Assembly (NCBI GenBank): GCA_003241685.1
Contig: QFPJ01000003.1
Span: forward strand, 157,134-221,133
DNA length: 64,000 nt
Reading direction: 5' to 3'
Source of the DNA: Sphingopyxis macrogoltabida
GTDB taxonomy: Bacteria > Pseudomonadota > Alphaproteobacteria > Sphingomonadales > Sphingomonadaceae
Shown here piece after piece: positions 23,722 through 31,146 of this stretch (the stretch's first letter is position 1; the number at the start of each line of letters is the position of its first letter). The notes under the pieces were generated by a model. The model was not told the origin of the DNA. It saw only the letters and a list, made by a program, of their open reading frames with translations, and made no database searches. The position numbers were made by a program, and so were the translations under genes.

Positions 23722-24585
23722 ATGCTGACCCGCTTCGCACCCAGCCCGACGGGCGACCTGCATCTGGGGCACGCCTATAGCGCGGTGGCGGCGCATCGCG
23801 CGGCGCGCGCGGCCGGGGGCGGCTTTCGTATCCGCATCGACGATATCGACGGCAGCCGGTCGCGCGAGGCCCATGTCGCCGCCGCGCTGGCCGATCTTGC
23901 GTGGCTCGGGCTCGACTGGGACGGCGATCCGGTGCGCCAGTCGGACCGGCTGGACAGCTATGCCGCCGCGCTCGACGATCTTCGCGCCCGCGCGCTCGTC
24001 TATCCCTGCTTCTGCACGCGCGCCGACATCGCCGCCAGCCTTGCCGCGCCGCACGGGGCGCCCCAGGTTTCGGCCGGGTCCGTCTACCCCGGCACCTGCC
24101 GCGGTCTGTCGCCGGCGGAGCGCGAACGCCGCTTGCCGGGCGAGGCACATTGCTGGCGACTCGACATGGCGCGCGCGGTCGCGGCGACCGGCGATCTCGA
24201 TTGGGAGGAGGAGGGGCAGGGGTCTCGCCCCGCCGACAGCCGGGCGCATGGCGATGTCGTGCTGGCGCGCAAGGATGCGCCCGCCAGCTATCATCTCGCC
24301 AGCACGCTCGACGATGCCGCCATGGGGGTGACGCATGTCGTTCGCGGCGCCGACCTGATCGCGTCGACCGATGTGCACCGGCTGCTGCAGGCGCTGCTCG
24401 GCCTGCCGGTTCCGCTCTATCGGCATCACGGCCTTGTCTGCGGGCCCGACGGCCGCCGGCTCGCCAAGCGCGATGCCGCCGCGTCGCTGGCGTCGCTGCG
24501 CGATGCCGGCATCGACGGGCGCGCGCTGGCCGCCGATCTGGCGGCGGGGCGGCTTCCCACTGGATATTCGCTGCAAAAGGCCTAG
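23722..24585 (+). CDS. gluQRS: glutamyl-queuosine tRNA(Asp) synthetase
   Basis: 287 residues, the length of GluQ-RS and about 180 shorter than GluRS because the anticodon-binding domain is missing. TRFAPSPTGDLHLGHAYSAV contains the HIGH-type motif, and GRRLAKRDAAASL replaces KMSKS. The zinc ligands are in YPCFCTRADI and YPGTCRGLS. It attaches glutamate to the queuosine base at position 34 of tRNA(Asp), not to the tRNA end. A queuosine precursor transporter lies 8 kb away at 32505. It is followed 10 bases later by the twin-helix gene on the same strand. Confidence 0.94.
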   Translation: MLTRFAPSPTGDLHLGHAYSAVAAHRAARAAGGGFRIRIDDIDGSRSREAHVAAALADLAWLGLDWDGDPVRQSDRLDSYAAALDDLRARALVYPCFCTRADIAASLAAPHGAPQVSAGSVYPGTCRGLSPAERERRLPGEAHCWRLDMARAVAATGDLDWEEEGQGSRPADSRAHGDVVLARKDAPASYHLASTLDDAAMGVTHVVRGADLIASTDVHRLLQALLGLPVPLYRHHGLVCGPDGRRLAKRDAAASLASLRDAGIDGRALAADLAAGRLPTGYSLQKA

Positions 24586-24595
24586 AAGGGCGCGC

Positions 24596-24820
24596 ATGGA
24601 AATCCTGCTTGTCCTTGCGGTCGTCGTTGCGGCCGGTTTCGTGCTCTTCTCGCTCGCGCGGGGGCTTTTCTATTTCTCGCAAGGCCACCGCGCCGCGATC
24701 GAGGGCAAGGCCGAGGAAAATCAGCTGATGCAGAACCGGATGATGATGGCCCGCGTCAAATGGCAGGCGATCACGATCATCCTGCTCGTGCTGATCGGCC
24801 TGCTCGCGGCGGGCAGTTGA
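24596..24820 (+). CDS. twin transmembrane helix small protein (HIG1-like)
   Basis: 74 residues: helix 1 at about 2-28 (LLVLAVVVAAGFVLFSLARGL), a polar hairpin with GHRAAIEGKAEENQLMQNRM, and helix 2 at about 55-72 (WQAITIILLVLIGLLAAG). NQLMQNRMMMARVKWQ matches the conserved loop of alphaproteobacterial HIG1-domain proteins, related to mitochondrial factors associated with cytochrome c oxidase. The start at 24596 follows GAAGGG. It sits between gluQRS and the adenosyltransferase, an arrangement I recall as common for this family near the cobalamin adenosyltransferase gene. Confidence 0.8.
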   Translation: MEILLVLAVVVAAGFVLFSLARGLFYFSQGHRAAIEGKAEENQLMQNRMMMARVKWQAITIILLVLIGLLAAGS

Positions 24821-24862
24821 GTCGTTTGAACGGCCGGTGCCGAACGCTGCGGGGCACATAGG

Positions 24863-25444
24863 ATGGTCAAGCTCAACAAAATCTACACCCGCACCGGCGA
24901 CGACGGCACCACCGGCCTGGTCGACGGGTCGCGCATTGCCAAGTCGGACGCGCTGATGGCGGCGATCGGCGATGTCGACGAAGCGAACAGCGCCATCGGC
25001 GTCGCCGTCGCGGCGCTGGACGGCGGCGGCGACGCGGCGGCGATGCTCGCGCGTATCCAGAATGAATTGTTCGACCTTGGCGCCGATCTCGCGACCCCGC
25101 CCGACATCCAGTTCGGTTTCGGCCCGCACGACATGGCGCTGCGCATCGTTCCCGGCCAGATCGCCCGGCTGGAGGATGAGATCGACGGCATGAACGACAC
25201 GCTCGATCCGCTCAAAAGCTTCATCCTGCCCGGCGGCACCGAAGCGGCGGCGCGCCTGCACCTGGCACGCGCCATCGCGCGCCGCGCCGAACGGGCGGCG
25301 GTGGCGGCGAACGCGACGCGCGACCTCAATCCGCTCGCGCTCAACTATCTCAACCGCCTGTCGGACCATCTGTTCGTGATGACGCGGCACATCAACGCGG
25401 CGGCGGGCGGCGACATATTGTGGAAACCCGGCGCGACGCGCTGA
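24863..25444 (+). CDS. cob(I)alamin adenosyltransferase, PduO type
   Basis: 193 residues. KIYTRTGDDGTTGLVDG (residues 6-22) is the ATP-binding signature. The C-terminal ARAIARRAERAAVAA and LNYLNRLSDHLFVMTRHIN carry the Arg/Glu and Asn/Asp residues of the active site between trimer subunits. It makes adenosylcobalamin, the cofactor of methylmalonyl-CoA mutase. That links functionally to the valine genes at the left of the window, since valine carbon leaves as propionyl- and methylmalonyl-CoA. No cobalamin riboswitch was recognised upstream. Confidence 0.93.
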   Translation: MVKLNKIYTRTGDDGTTGLVDGSRIAKSDALMAAIGDVDEANSAIGVAVAALDGGGDAAAMLARIQNELFDLGADLATPPDIQFGFGPHDMALRIVPGQIARLEDEIDGMNDTLDPLKSFILPGGTEAAARLHLARAIARRAERAAVAANATRDLNPLALNYLNRLSDHLFVMTRHINAAAGGDILWKPGATR

Positions 25445-25549
25445 GCCACACGACAAGAAATCCGGTCTTTGCCGGCCGGATGTCGACCATGAAATCTGGT
25501 CGCCCCTAACTAGATCGCGACTATTCCGTCGGCATCCCGCGCCCCGTTT

Positions 25550-25583
25550 CGTCATTGCGAGGAGCGGAGCGACGAAGCAATCT
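25550..25583. repeat. single arm of family B repeat in a 285-base intergenic gap
   Basis: CGTCATTGCGAGGAGCGGAG followed by CGACGAAGCAATC matches the arms at 11552-11648. The remainder of the gap between the adenosyltransferase and egtB (25445-25729) shows no ORF, tRNA or clear terminator; it is noticeably less GC-rich near 25500 and 25620, which may mark the egtB promoter. Confidence 0.65.
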
Positions 25584-25729
25584 CCAGCGACAAGGCAGGC
25601 CCGGCATGACGGCGAACAGCATGACGAGGAAATGATCTTGTTCCCCTAACGTTCTGGACAATCCGCCGCCGCGTAACCATAATCGGACGGGCCGCGAAAC
25701 CGAATCACCTCCCCGGGGATTGTCGTCCT

Positions 25730-26995
25730 ATGGCCAGCCGCACCGATGCTTCGACCCGCGCCGACCCGATCGAGGCGCTCACCCGCCGCTTCTCGGCGAC
25801 CCGGCGGCTGTCGCTCGATCTGGCCGCCCCCCTGTCCGATGCTGATGCCAGCGCCCAGTCGATGCCCGATGCCTCGCCCGCGAAATGGCATCTGGCCCAT
25901 ACGACCTGGTTTTTCGAAACCTTCGTGCTGCGCGATCATGTTCCGGGCTATCGCGCCTTCGACGATCGCTACGCCTATCTGTTCAACAGCTATTATGAGG
26001 CGGAAGGGCCGCGCCATGCCCGGCCGCACCGCGGCCTGCTGACCCGGCCGTCGCTCGATGCGGTCCGCGTGTGGCGCGCGCATGTCGATGCGGCGGTGCA
26101 GACCGCGCTTCCCGATTTGACCCCGGCGGCGCTGGCGCTCGTCGAACTCGGCATCCATCACGAACAACAGCATCAGGAATTGCTGCTCACCGACATCAAG
26201 CATCTCTTTGCGCACAATCCGCTCGGTCCGGCGATGTGGGAAACAGCAATCGCGAGTGAAGTTGCGCAGTTTTCCGCCATGAAATGGGTGCCGGGTGCCG
26301 CCGGCGTCGCCGCCGCCGGCCATGCGGGGGAAGGCTTCGCCTTCGATTGCGAGGGCCCCCGCCACGACGTGCTGCTCGCCCCCCATGCGCTCGCCAGCCG
26401 GCCGGTGACGAACGGCGAATGGCGTCAGTTCATCGACGACGGCGGCTATCATACCGCGTCGCTGTGGCTCAGCGACGGCTGGGCCTGGGTTCAGGCGGAC
26501 GACATCGCCGCGCCCGCCTATTGGCGCGACGGGCGGCTTTTTACCCTGGCGGGATGGCGGGATATCGATCCTGCCGCGCCGGTCACCCATATCAGCTTTT
26601 TCGAAGCCGACGCCTTTGCGACCTGGGCCGGCGCCCGCCTGCCCACCGAACAGGAATGGGAAGCGGCGGCGGCGGGGCTCGATCCGTGCGGCGGCGATCA
26701 GCTCGACGCCGCGGGCCCGGTGCAACCCGGCGCGGCGGGCGGCGACACCGATTTGCAACAGATGTTCGGCAGCGTGTGGGAATGGACCGGCAGCGCCTAT
26801 CGCCCCTATCCCGGCTTTCGCGCCGCGCCCGGCGCGGTCGGCGAATATAATGGCAAGTTCATGAACGGACAGTTCGTCCTGCGCGGGGGCAGCTGTGCGA
26901 CGCCGCGCGGCCATGTCCGCGCCTCCTACCGCAATTTCTTCTACCCCCACCAGCGCTGGCAATTCACCGGCGTCCGGCTCGCCAAGGATATCTAG
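25730..26995 (+). CDS. egtB: ergothioneine biosynthesis protein EgtB (hercynine sulfoxide-forming iron enzyme)
   Basis: 421 residues in the usual two domains. The N-terminal DinB-like domain has WHLAHTTWFFETF near residue 53 and HHEQQHQELLLTDIKH at 143-158, giving the three iron-binding histidines. The C-terminal formylglycine-generating-enzyme-like domain has LPTEQEWEAAA, MFGSVWEWTGSAYRPYPG and FVLRGGSCATPRGHVRASYR. It joins hercynine to a thiol donor (cysteine or gamma-glutamylcysteine) with oxygen. Only two bases separate it from egtD. EgtA, EgtC and EgtE homologues are not nearby; the donor choice cannot be read with certainty. Confidence 0.95.
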   Translation: MASRTDASTRADPIEALTRRFSATRRLSLDLAAPLSDADASAQSMPDASPAKWHLAHTTWFFETFVLRDHVPGYRAFDDRYAYLFNSYYEAEGPRHARPHRGLLTRPSLDAVRVWRAHVDAAVQTALPDLTPAALALVELGIHHEQQHQELLLTDIKHLFAHNPLGPAMWETAIASEVAQFSAMKWVPGAAGVAAAGHAGEGFAFDCEGPRHDVLLAPHALASRPVTNGEWRQFIDDGGYHTASLWLSDGWAWVQADDIAAPAYWRDGRLFTLAGWRDIDPAAPVTHISFFEADAFATWAGARLPTEQEWEAAAAGLDPCGGDQLDAAGPVQPGAAGGDTDLQQMFGSVWEWTGSAYRPYPGFRAAPGAVGEYNGKFMNGQFVLRGGSCATPRGHVRASYRNFFYPHQRWQFTGVRLAKDI

Positions 26996-26997
26996 AC

Positions 26998-27984
26998 ATG
27001 GGTGTTGTTCGCCAATTGCGGCAGGTCGATGCCGACCCTGCCGGTATCGACCTGGCGTTTCGTGCCGACGTTCACGCCGGCCTGTCGGAACCGCAAAAGG
27101 CGATTCCGGCGCGCTGGTTCTACGACGCGACGGGGTCGGCCCTGTTCGAAGATATCACCGCGCTTCCCGAATATTATCCGACGCGCAGCGAAACCGGCCT
27201 TTTGAAACGCCATGCGGGGGCGCTGGCCGCCGCGATCGGCCCCGGCCGCGCGGTGGTCGAACTGGGGTCGGGCAGCTCGGCCAAGACGCCGCTGCTGCTC
27301 GATGCCATCGCGCCCGCCGCTTATGTTCCGGTTGACATCTCGGGCGATTTCCTGCGCGACAGCGCGCGGGCGCTCTCGGCGCGCCTTCCCGGCCTGCCGG
27401 TCTATCCGGTCGAGGCCGATTTCACCCAGCGCGTCGCCCTGCCGCGCGAAATCGCCGACCTGCCGAAGCTCGGCTTCTTTCCCGGATCGACGATCGGCAA
27501 TATGGTGGCGCACACCGCGGTCGACCTGCTCCGCACCTGGCGCCGCGCTCTGGGCGACGGATCGATGCTGCTGATCGGTATCGACCGGATCAAGGATATC
27601 GGCGTGCTGACACGCGCCTATGACGATCCCGCCGGGGTGACGGCGGCGTTCAACCTCAACCTGCTCGAACGCATCAACCGCGAACTGGACGGGACGATCC
27701 CGGTCGAAAATTTCACCCATCGCGCGGTGTGGGACGATGTCCATGCGCGCATCGAAATGCATCTTGTCGCGGCGTGCGACATGGATTTCACCGTCGACGG
27801 CCGCCGCTATCATATGGCCGGGGGGGAAACGATCCACAGCGAAAACAGCCATAAATACGGGCCGCGCGACGCCAATCTGTTGCTTCTCGCGGGGGGCTGG
27901 ACGCCGCTCGCGACCTGGGACGACGCCGATCCCGCCTTTGCCCTGATCCTGGCCGAAGCGACCGCCCATCGATCCGCCCCTTGA
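26998..27984 (+). CDS. egtD: L-histidine N(alpha)-methyltransferase EgtD
   Basis: 328 residues, the normal length. PARWFYDATGSALFEDITAL and LPEYYPTRSETGLL open the protein. VVELGSGSSAKTPLLLDA is the SAM-binding loop, FFPGSTIGNM a family signature, and HSENSHKYGPRDANLLL the histidine-binding C-terminal segment. It trimethylates histidine to hercynine, the substrate for EgtB. The start two bases after the egtB stop marks a strict operon. Confidence 0.95.
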   Translation: MGVVRQLRQVDADPAGIDLAFRADVHAGLSEPQKAIPARWFYDATGSALFEDITALPEYYPTRSETGLLKRHAGALAAAIGPGRAVVELGSGSSAKTPLLLDAIAPAAYVPVDISGDFLRDSARALSARLPGLPVYPVEADFTQRVALPREIADLPKLGFFPGSTIGNMVAHTAVDLLRTWRRALGDGSMLLIGIDRIKDIGVLTRAYDDPAGVTAAFNLNLLERINRELDGTIPVENFTHRAVWDDVHARIEMHLVAACDMDFTVDGRRYHMAGGETIHSENSHKYGPRDANLLLLAGGWTPLATWDDADPAFALILAEATAHRSAP

Positions 27985-28041
27985 CGGAGCCCCGCCAGGC
28001 CGTAGGGGCACGGGGCAGGGTTTCCAGCGAAAGGGCATAAT

Positions 28042-28908
28042 ATGATCGTCGGCGTTATCGGGGCAGGGCAAATGGGTGCGGGCATCGCCCAGGTTTCGGC
28101 CGGCGCCGGCCATGACGTGCTGTTGTCGGACGTCGACATCGCGCGTGCCGAAGCGGGCAAGGCGGGGATCGCAAAGGCGCTCGGCCGGCTCGTGTCGAAG
28201 GACAAGATGACGCAGGCGGACGCCGACGCGCTGCTGGGGCGCATCGCGCCCGTCGCCGACCATGCCGCCTTCGCGCCCGCCGATCTGGTGATCGAGGCGG
28301 CGACCGAGCGCGAGGAAATCAAGCGTGCGATCTTCGCCAGCGTCGGCGCGCACCTGTCGCAAACCGCGATCCTCGCGTCGAACACCAGTTCGATCCCGAT
28401 CACGCGTCTGGCCCAGGCGGCGCCCGATCCGGCGCGTTTCATCGGCGTCCATTTCTTCAATCCGGTGCCGGTCATGGGCCTGATCGAGTTGATCCGCGGT
28501 CTTGCGACCAGCGACGACACGCTGCGCACGGTCGAGGCCTATGGCCGCGGGCTCGGCAAGCAAATCGTTCACGCCAACGACGCGCCGGGTTTCATCGTCA
28601 ACCGCGTGCTGATGCCGCTGATCAATGAAGCGATCTTCGCGCTGGGCGAAGGCGTCGCGACGATGCAGGATATCGACGCCGGGTGCCGGCTCGGCCTCAA
28701 CCATCCGATGGGGCCGATCACGCTTGCCGATTTCATCGGCCTCGACACCTGTCTCGAAATTATCCGCGTGCTGCAAAGCGGCACCGGCGATCCCAAATTC
28801 CGCCCCGCGCCGCTGCTCGTCCAATATGTCGAGGCGGGCTGGGTCGGGAAGAAGGCCGGCCGCGGCTTCTACGATTGGACGGGGCCGGAGCCCGTCCCGA
28901 CGCGTTGA
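28042..28908 (+). CDS. 3-hydroxybutyryl-CoA dehydrogenase
   Basis: 288 residues, single-domain HAD type without a crotonase domain. VIGAGQMGAGIAQVSAGAGH binds NAD. NTSSIPITRLAQ, GVHFFNPVPVMGLIELIRG and DAPGFIVNRVLMPLINEA supply the catalytic His/Glu region and the dimer-forming helix. It converts (S)-3-hydroxybutyryl-CoA and acetoacetyl-CoA, or the equivalent step in phenylacetate degradation (PaaH). No paa or phb genes neighbour it, so the assignment is by family only. It ends with KKAGRGFYDWTGPEP, as expected. Confidence 0.93.
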   Translation: MIVGVIGAGQMGAGIAQVSAGAGHDVLLSDVDIARAEAGKAGIAKALGRLVSKDKMTQADADALLGRIAPVADHAAFAPADLVIEAATEREEIKRAIFASVGAHLSQTAILASNTSSIPITRLAQAAPDPARFIGVHFFNPVPVMGLIELIRGLATSDDTLRTVEAYGRGLGKQIVHANDAPGFIVNRVLMPLINEAIFALGEGVATMQDIDAGCRLGLNHPMGPITLADFIGLDTCLEIIRVLQSGTGDPKFRPAPLLVQYVEAGWVGKKAGRGFYDWTGPEPVPTR

Positions 28909-29013
28909 GCCGCAAGCCGGTGCGGTAGCCGCTGCGATAAAACAGGGCTGGACGAAAGGGCGGGCCGGTGCGACGGTTCGGCCGGGTCGCTCCAAATGGT
29001 TATCGGGGGCATC

Positions 29014-29511
29014 ATGGCAGGATATTGTAGGCGCCTGGCGGCGGCATTGGGCCTGGCGCTGGCAATGATCGGAACCTCCACCGCTTCGGCGCAGCCGGTC
29101 AGCATCAAGAATCCTGCGGCGTTCGTCGCGACGCTGAAGGCGATGGGATATGCGCCCGGCCCCCTGACCAATGTCGAGACCGCGCCCGAAGTCATTGTCC
29201 AGATCGGCGGATTCGGATCGACGCTGCGCCTGGCCGGGTGCGATGCGGGGACGAACTGCGACTATATGACGTTGATCCTCTCGTTCAACGATGTGGTGAA
29301 CCCGCCCATGCACTGGGTGCAGGAGATGAACGACGAATTCGACTTGCTGCGCGTCGGGATCAACGAAAATGGCCAGCTTTACTTGTTCGGCGCCTATGTG
29401 GTCGAGGGTCTGCCGCAGAGCGAGCTCCGGCGCATTTTCGATTATTGGTCCGCCGACACCGCCGCCGTGGGACAGGAAGCGGTCGAGGGCGGCTACGCGA
29501 CGAAAAAATAG
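29014..29511 (+). CDS. exported YbjN-domain protein
   Basis: 165 residues. The signal peptide (RRLAAALGLALAMIGTSTAS, cleavage near ASAQ) is followed by a compact domain with FVATLKAMGYAPG, CDYMTLILSFND and NEFDLLRVGINENGQLYLFG in the YbjN order (two-layer fold). YbjN proteins are often periplasmic or cytosolic chaperone-like proteins of unknown substrate; this one is exported. ATG 29014 is chosen because GGGGGC lies upstream and the signal peptide then starts cleanly; 28996 would add six residues. CDAGTNCDYM holds a cysteine pair compatible with the periplasm. Confidence 0.75.
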   Translation: MAGYCRRLAAALGLALAMIGTSTASAQPVSIKNPAAFVATLKAMGYAPGPLTNVETAPEVIVQIGGFGSTLRLAGCDAGTNCDYMTLILSFNDVVNPPMHWVQEMNDEFDLLRVGINENGQLYLFGAYVVEGLPQSELRRIFDYWSADTAAVGQEAVEGGYATKK

Positions 29512-29593
29512 CCGCCGACCGGCGGGAGCGGAATGAAGCGGCGCGCGTTGTTCCTGTCGGACCCATCGGGATTTGGCGCGAAAGGATAAGGTC

Positions 29594-30097
29594 ATGCACA
29601 GGACCATGCTGCACAAGATCGGACTTGCCGGATTGGCGGGAAGCGCGCTGCTGATCGCGCCCGTCGTTCAGGCGCAAAAAGGCTCCCCGGAACAGTCGAC
29701 GGTCAAGGAAACGGCGGATTCGGTGACCGAACCGTTCGACGGCAAGGAGGTGCCGGACAAGCTGCTCGCGATTCAGGACGATCCCTATTCGCTGGCCGGC
29801 ATGGGAAAATGCGCCGCGATCATCGGCGAGGTGAATGAACTCAACACCGTGCTCGGCCCCGACGTCAATGAACAGGTCGACAAGAGTCTGGCCAAGAAGC
29901 GCGAACAGACCGCTGGCCGTGTCGCCGGAACGGTGGCGGGATCGCTCATCCCCTTCGGCGGCCTGATCGGCGAGGTGACGGGCGCCAATGCCGAACGCCG
30001 CCGTTATGCGGAGGCGGTCTATGCCGGCACCGTGCGCCGCGGCTTCCTGAAAGGCGTCGGGCGCGAACGCGGCTGCAAGGCGCCGGCCCGGCCCTGA
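29594..30097 (+). CDS. exported glycine-zipper-containing protein of unknown function
   Basis: 167 residues. MHRTMLHKIGLAGLAGSALL is a signal peptide ending near VVQAQ. The middle contains CAAIIGEVNELNTVLGPDVN. A Gly/Ala-rich stretch AGTVAGSLIPFGGLIGEVTG (about residues 114-133) resembles the glycine-zipper of membrane-associated periplasmic proteins. The C-terminus is basic with a final Cys (RGFLKGVGRERGCKAP), which could pair with the Cys near residue 72. GGATAAGG precedes the ATG. I recognise it only as a sphingomonad-type conserved hypothetical. The gene before it is also an exported protein on the same strand. Confidence 0.72.
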   Translation: MHRTMLHKIGLAGLAGSALLIAPVVQAQKGSPEQSTVKETADSVTEPFDGKEVPDKLLAIQDDPYSLAGMGKCAAIIGEVNELNTVLGPDVNEQVDKSLAKKREQTAGRVAGTVAGSLIPFGGLIGEVTGANAERRRYAEAVYAGTVRRGFLKGVGRERGCKAPARP

Positions 30098-30104
30098 TCC
30101 GGCC

Positions 30105-30425
30105 CTAGCGCGGAACGACGACCTGGCGGCAGCTTTCGGGCGCGCTTCTCGCGGCGGTGTTCCACACCGCTTCCGGCCCTTTGGTGTGGAGCCGCCAGCC
30201 GGCGCGATTTTCATAGGCCGCGCCGCTCGCTGCCGGCGTCTGCCGCAAAGCCTGCGCGCGGCCGCCGTTGACGCCGACCAATGCCCGGTCGCCGACGAAA
30301 TCGACCTTCAGCCGTGTGCCGCGCTCGCATTCATAATAGGTGCTGATGCCCGGCCCGCCGACGCTTGCGCAACCGGCGAGCGCGAGCGGCACGACGACGC
30401 CCAGCGCCATGGTGCGGATTTTCAT
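30105..30425 (-). CDS. MliC-domain lipoprotein (lysozyme-inhibitor-like)
   Basis: 106 residues. MKIRTMALGVVVPLALAGCA is a lipoprotein signal peptide. The mature protein follows the MliC pattern: STYYECERGTRLKVDFVGD, ALVGVNGGRAQALRQTPAAS, and AYENRAGWRLHTKGPEAVW. MliC/PliC proteins on the outer membrane block c-type lysozymes from hosts or grazers. GGAGAG is placed ahead of the start; the in-frame region upstream belongs to the next gene. The crystallin-like gene lies 14 bases upstream on the same strand, so they probably form a two-gene envelope-protection unit. Confidence 0.8.
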   Translation of the reverse strand: MKIRTMALGVVVPLALAGCASVGGPGISTYYECERGTRLKVDFVGDRALVGVNGGRAQALRQTPAASGAAYENRAGWRLHTKGPEAVWNTAARSAPESCRQVVVPR

Positions 30426-30439
30426 ACCGTCTCTCCCCG

Positions 30440-31057
30440 TCAATAACCCGACCGAACGCACAGCACATCGGCCAGATAGACGCGGCGCGACACCGTCTCC
30501 ATATGCTCGCGCGCCGACCCGTTCCAGCCGATCGACCGGCACCAGTTGTCCGCCGTCCGCGCCGCGCAGCTGGCGGTCGCCGACCCGCTGGCACAGGCCA
30601 GGACGCGCCGTCCGCCCGTCGCCGGCTGTGTGTGAAATTCGGCAAAGTTACCGCGCGCGACCTGGTCGTTCGCGGGCGGTTCCGGGTCCCACCCGCCGCC
30701 GTTTCCGCCGGCCGGCCGGATCGACTGGACCGCCATGCCGCGCAGGATGTTGCCGAGCATCGGCGTATCGCGATCGACGGTGCGGCAATTGCCGCGATAG
30801 CGCGTCTTTTCGCACAATTCCCACCGCCCGCTGCCGACGCGGATCGAATTGACCGGCCATGCAAGGCCCAGGTCGGGCTTGGCTTCCCGCACGGCAACCG
30901 CGGGCCCCTTGTAGGCGGCGTCGCGATAGATGGTGGCTTCGGGCGGCCGGTACATCCGATCGTCCGCCGTTTGGGCGGCCGAACTGGCCCCGAGGCCGCT
31001 GGCCGCGAAGATTGCGAGCCCGGCCAGAAATGTCATGCTGCTGCGGTGCGTTGCCAT
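30440..31057 (-). CDS. exported beta/gamma-crystallin-like protein
   Basis: 205 residues. The signal peptide is MTFLAGLAIFAASGLGASSA, cleaved near SSAAQ. ATIYRDAAYKGPAVAVREAK (about 41-60), SIRVGSGRWELCEKTRYRGN and CRTVDRDTPML form a Greek-key crystallin-like motif that often binds calcium or proteins outside the cell. The C-terminal half (about 128-205) has ARGNFAEFHTQPATGGRRVL and four cysteines and is not recognised. It looks like a conserved envelope protein. An SD (GGGAGGGG) borders a strong hairpin at 31071. Confidence 0.72.
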   Translation of the reverse strand: MATHRSSMTFLAGLAIFAASGLGASSAAQTADDRMYRPPEATIYRDAAYKGPAVAVREAKPDLGLAWPVNSIRVGSGRWELCEKTRYRGNCRTVDRDTPMLGNILRGMAVQSIRPAGGNGGGWDPEPPANDQVARGNFAEFHTQPATGGRRVLACASGSATASCAARTADNWCRSIGWNGSAREHMETVSRRVYLADVLCVRSGY

Positions 31058-31070
31058 TGTGCCACCCCTC

Positions 31071-31094
31071 CCTGTCCGTCAGAAGACGGACAGG
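31071..31094 (-). promoter_or_regulatory. 5' UTR hairpin next to the ribosome-binding site of the crystallin-like gene
   Basis: CCTGTCCGTC-AGAA-GACGGACAGG is a perfect 10-bp stem with a tetraloop (on the coding strand the loop reads TTCT). It lies directly before the GGAGGGG Shine-Dalgarno, 13 bases from the start codon. It has no U-tract, so it is less likely to be the terminator of the nucleoside transporter gene than a stabilising or translation-affecting leader element. Confidence 0.5.
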
Positions 31095-31146
31095 AAAGTC
31101 TCACAAATCATCGCGATTGACAATCTTTCCGGAGGACGCCCGCGCC

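Noticed and set aside
25445..25729. tRNA or riboswitch (cobalamin) in the gap near the adenosyltransferase
   Set aside because: I could not find a cloverleaf, a B12-box or a conserved core. Only a family B repeat arm and AT-richer patches were seen.
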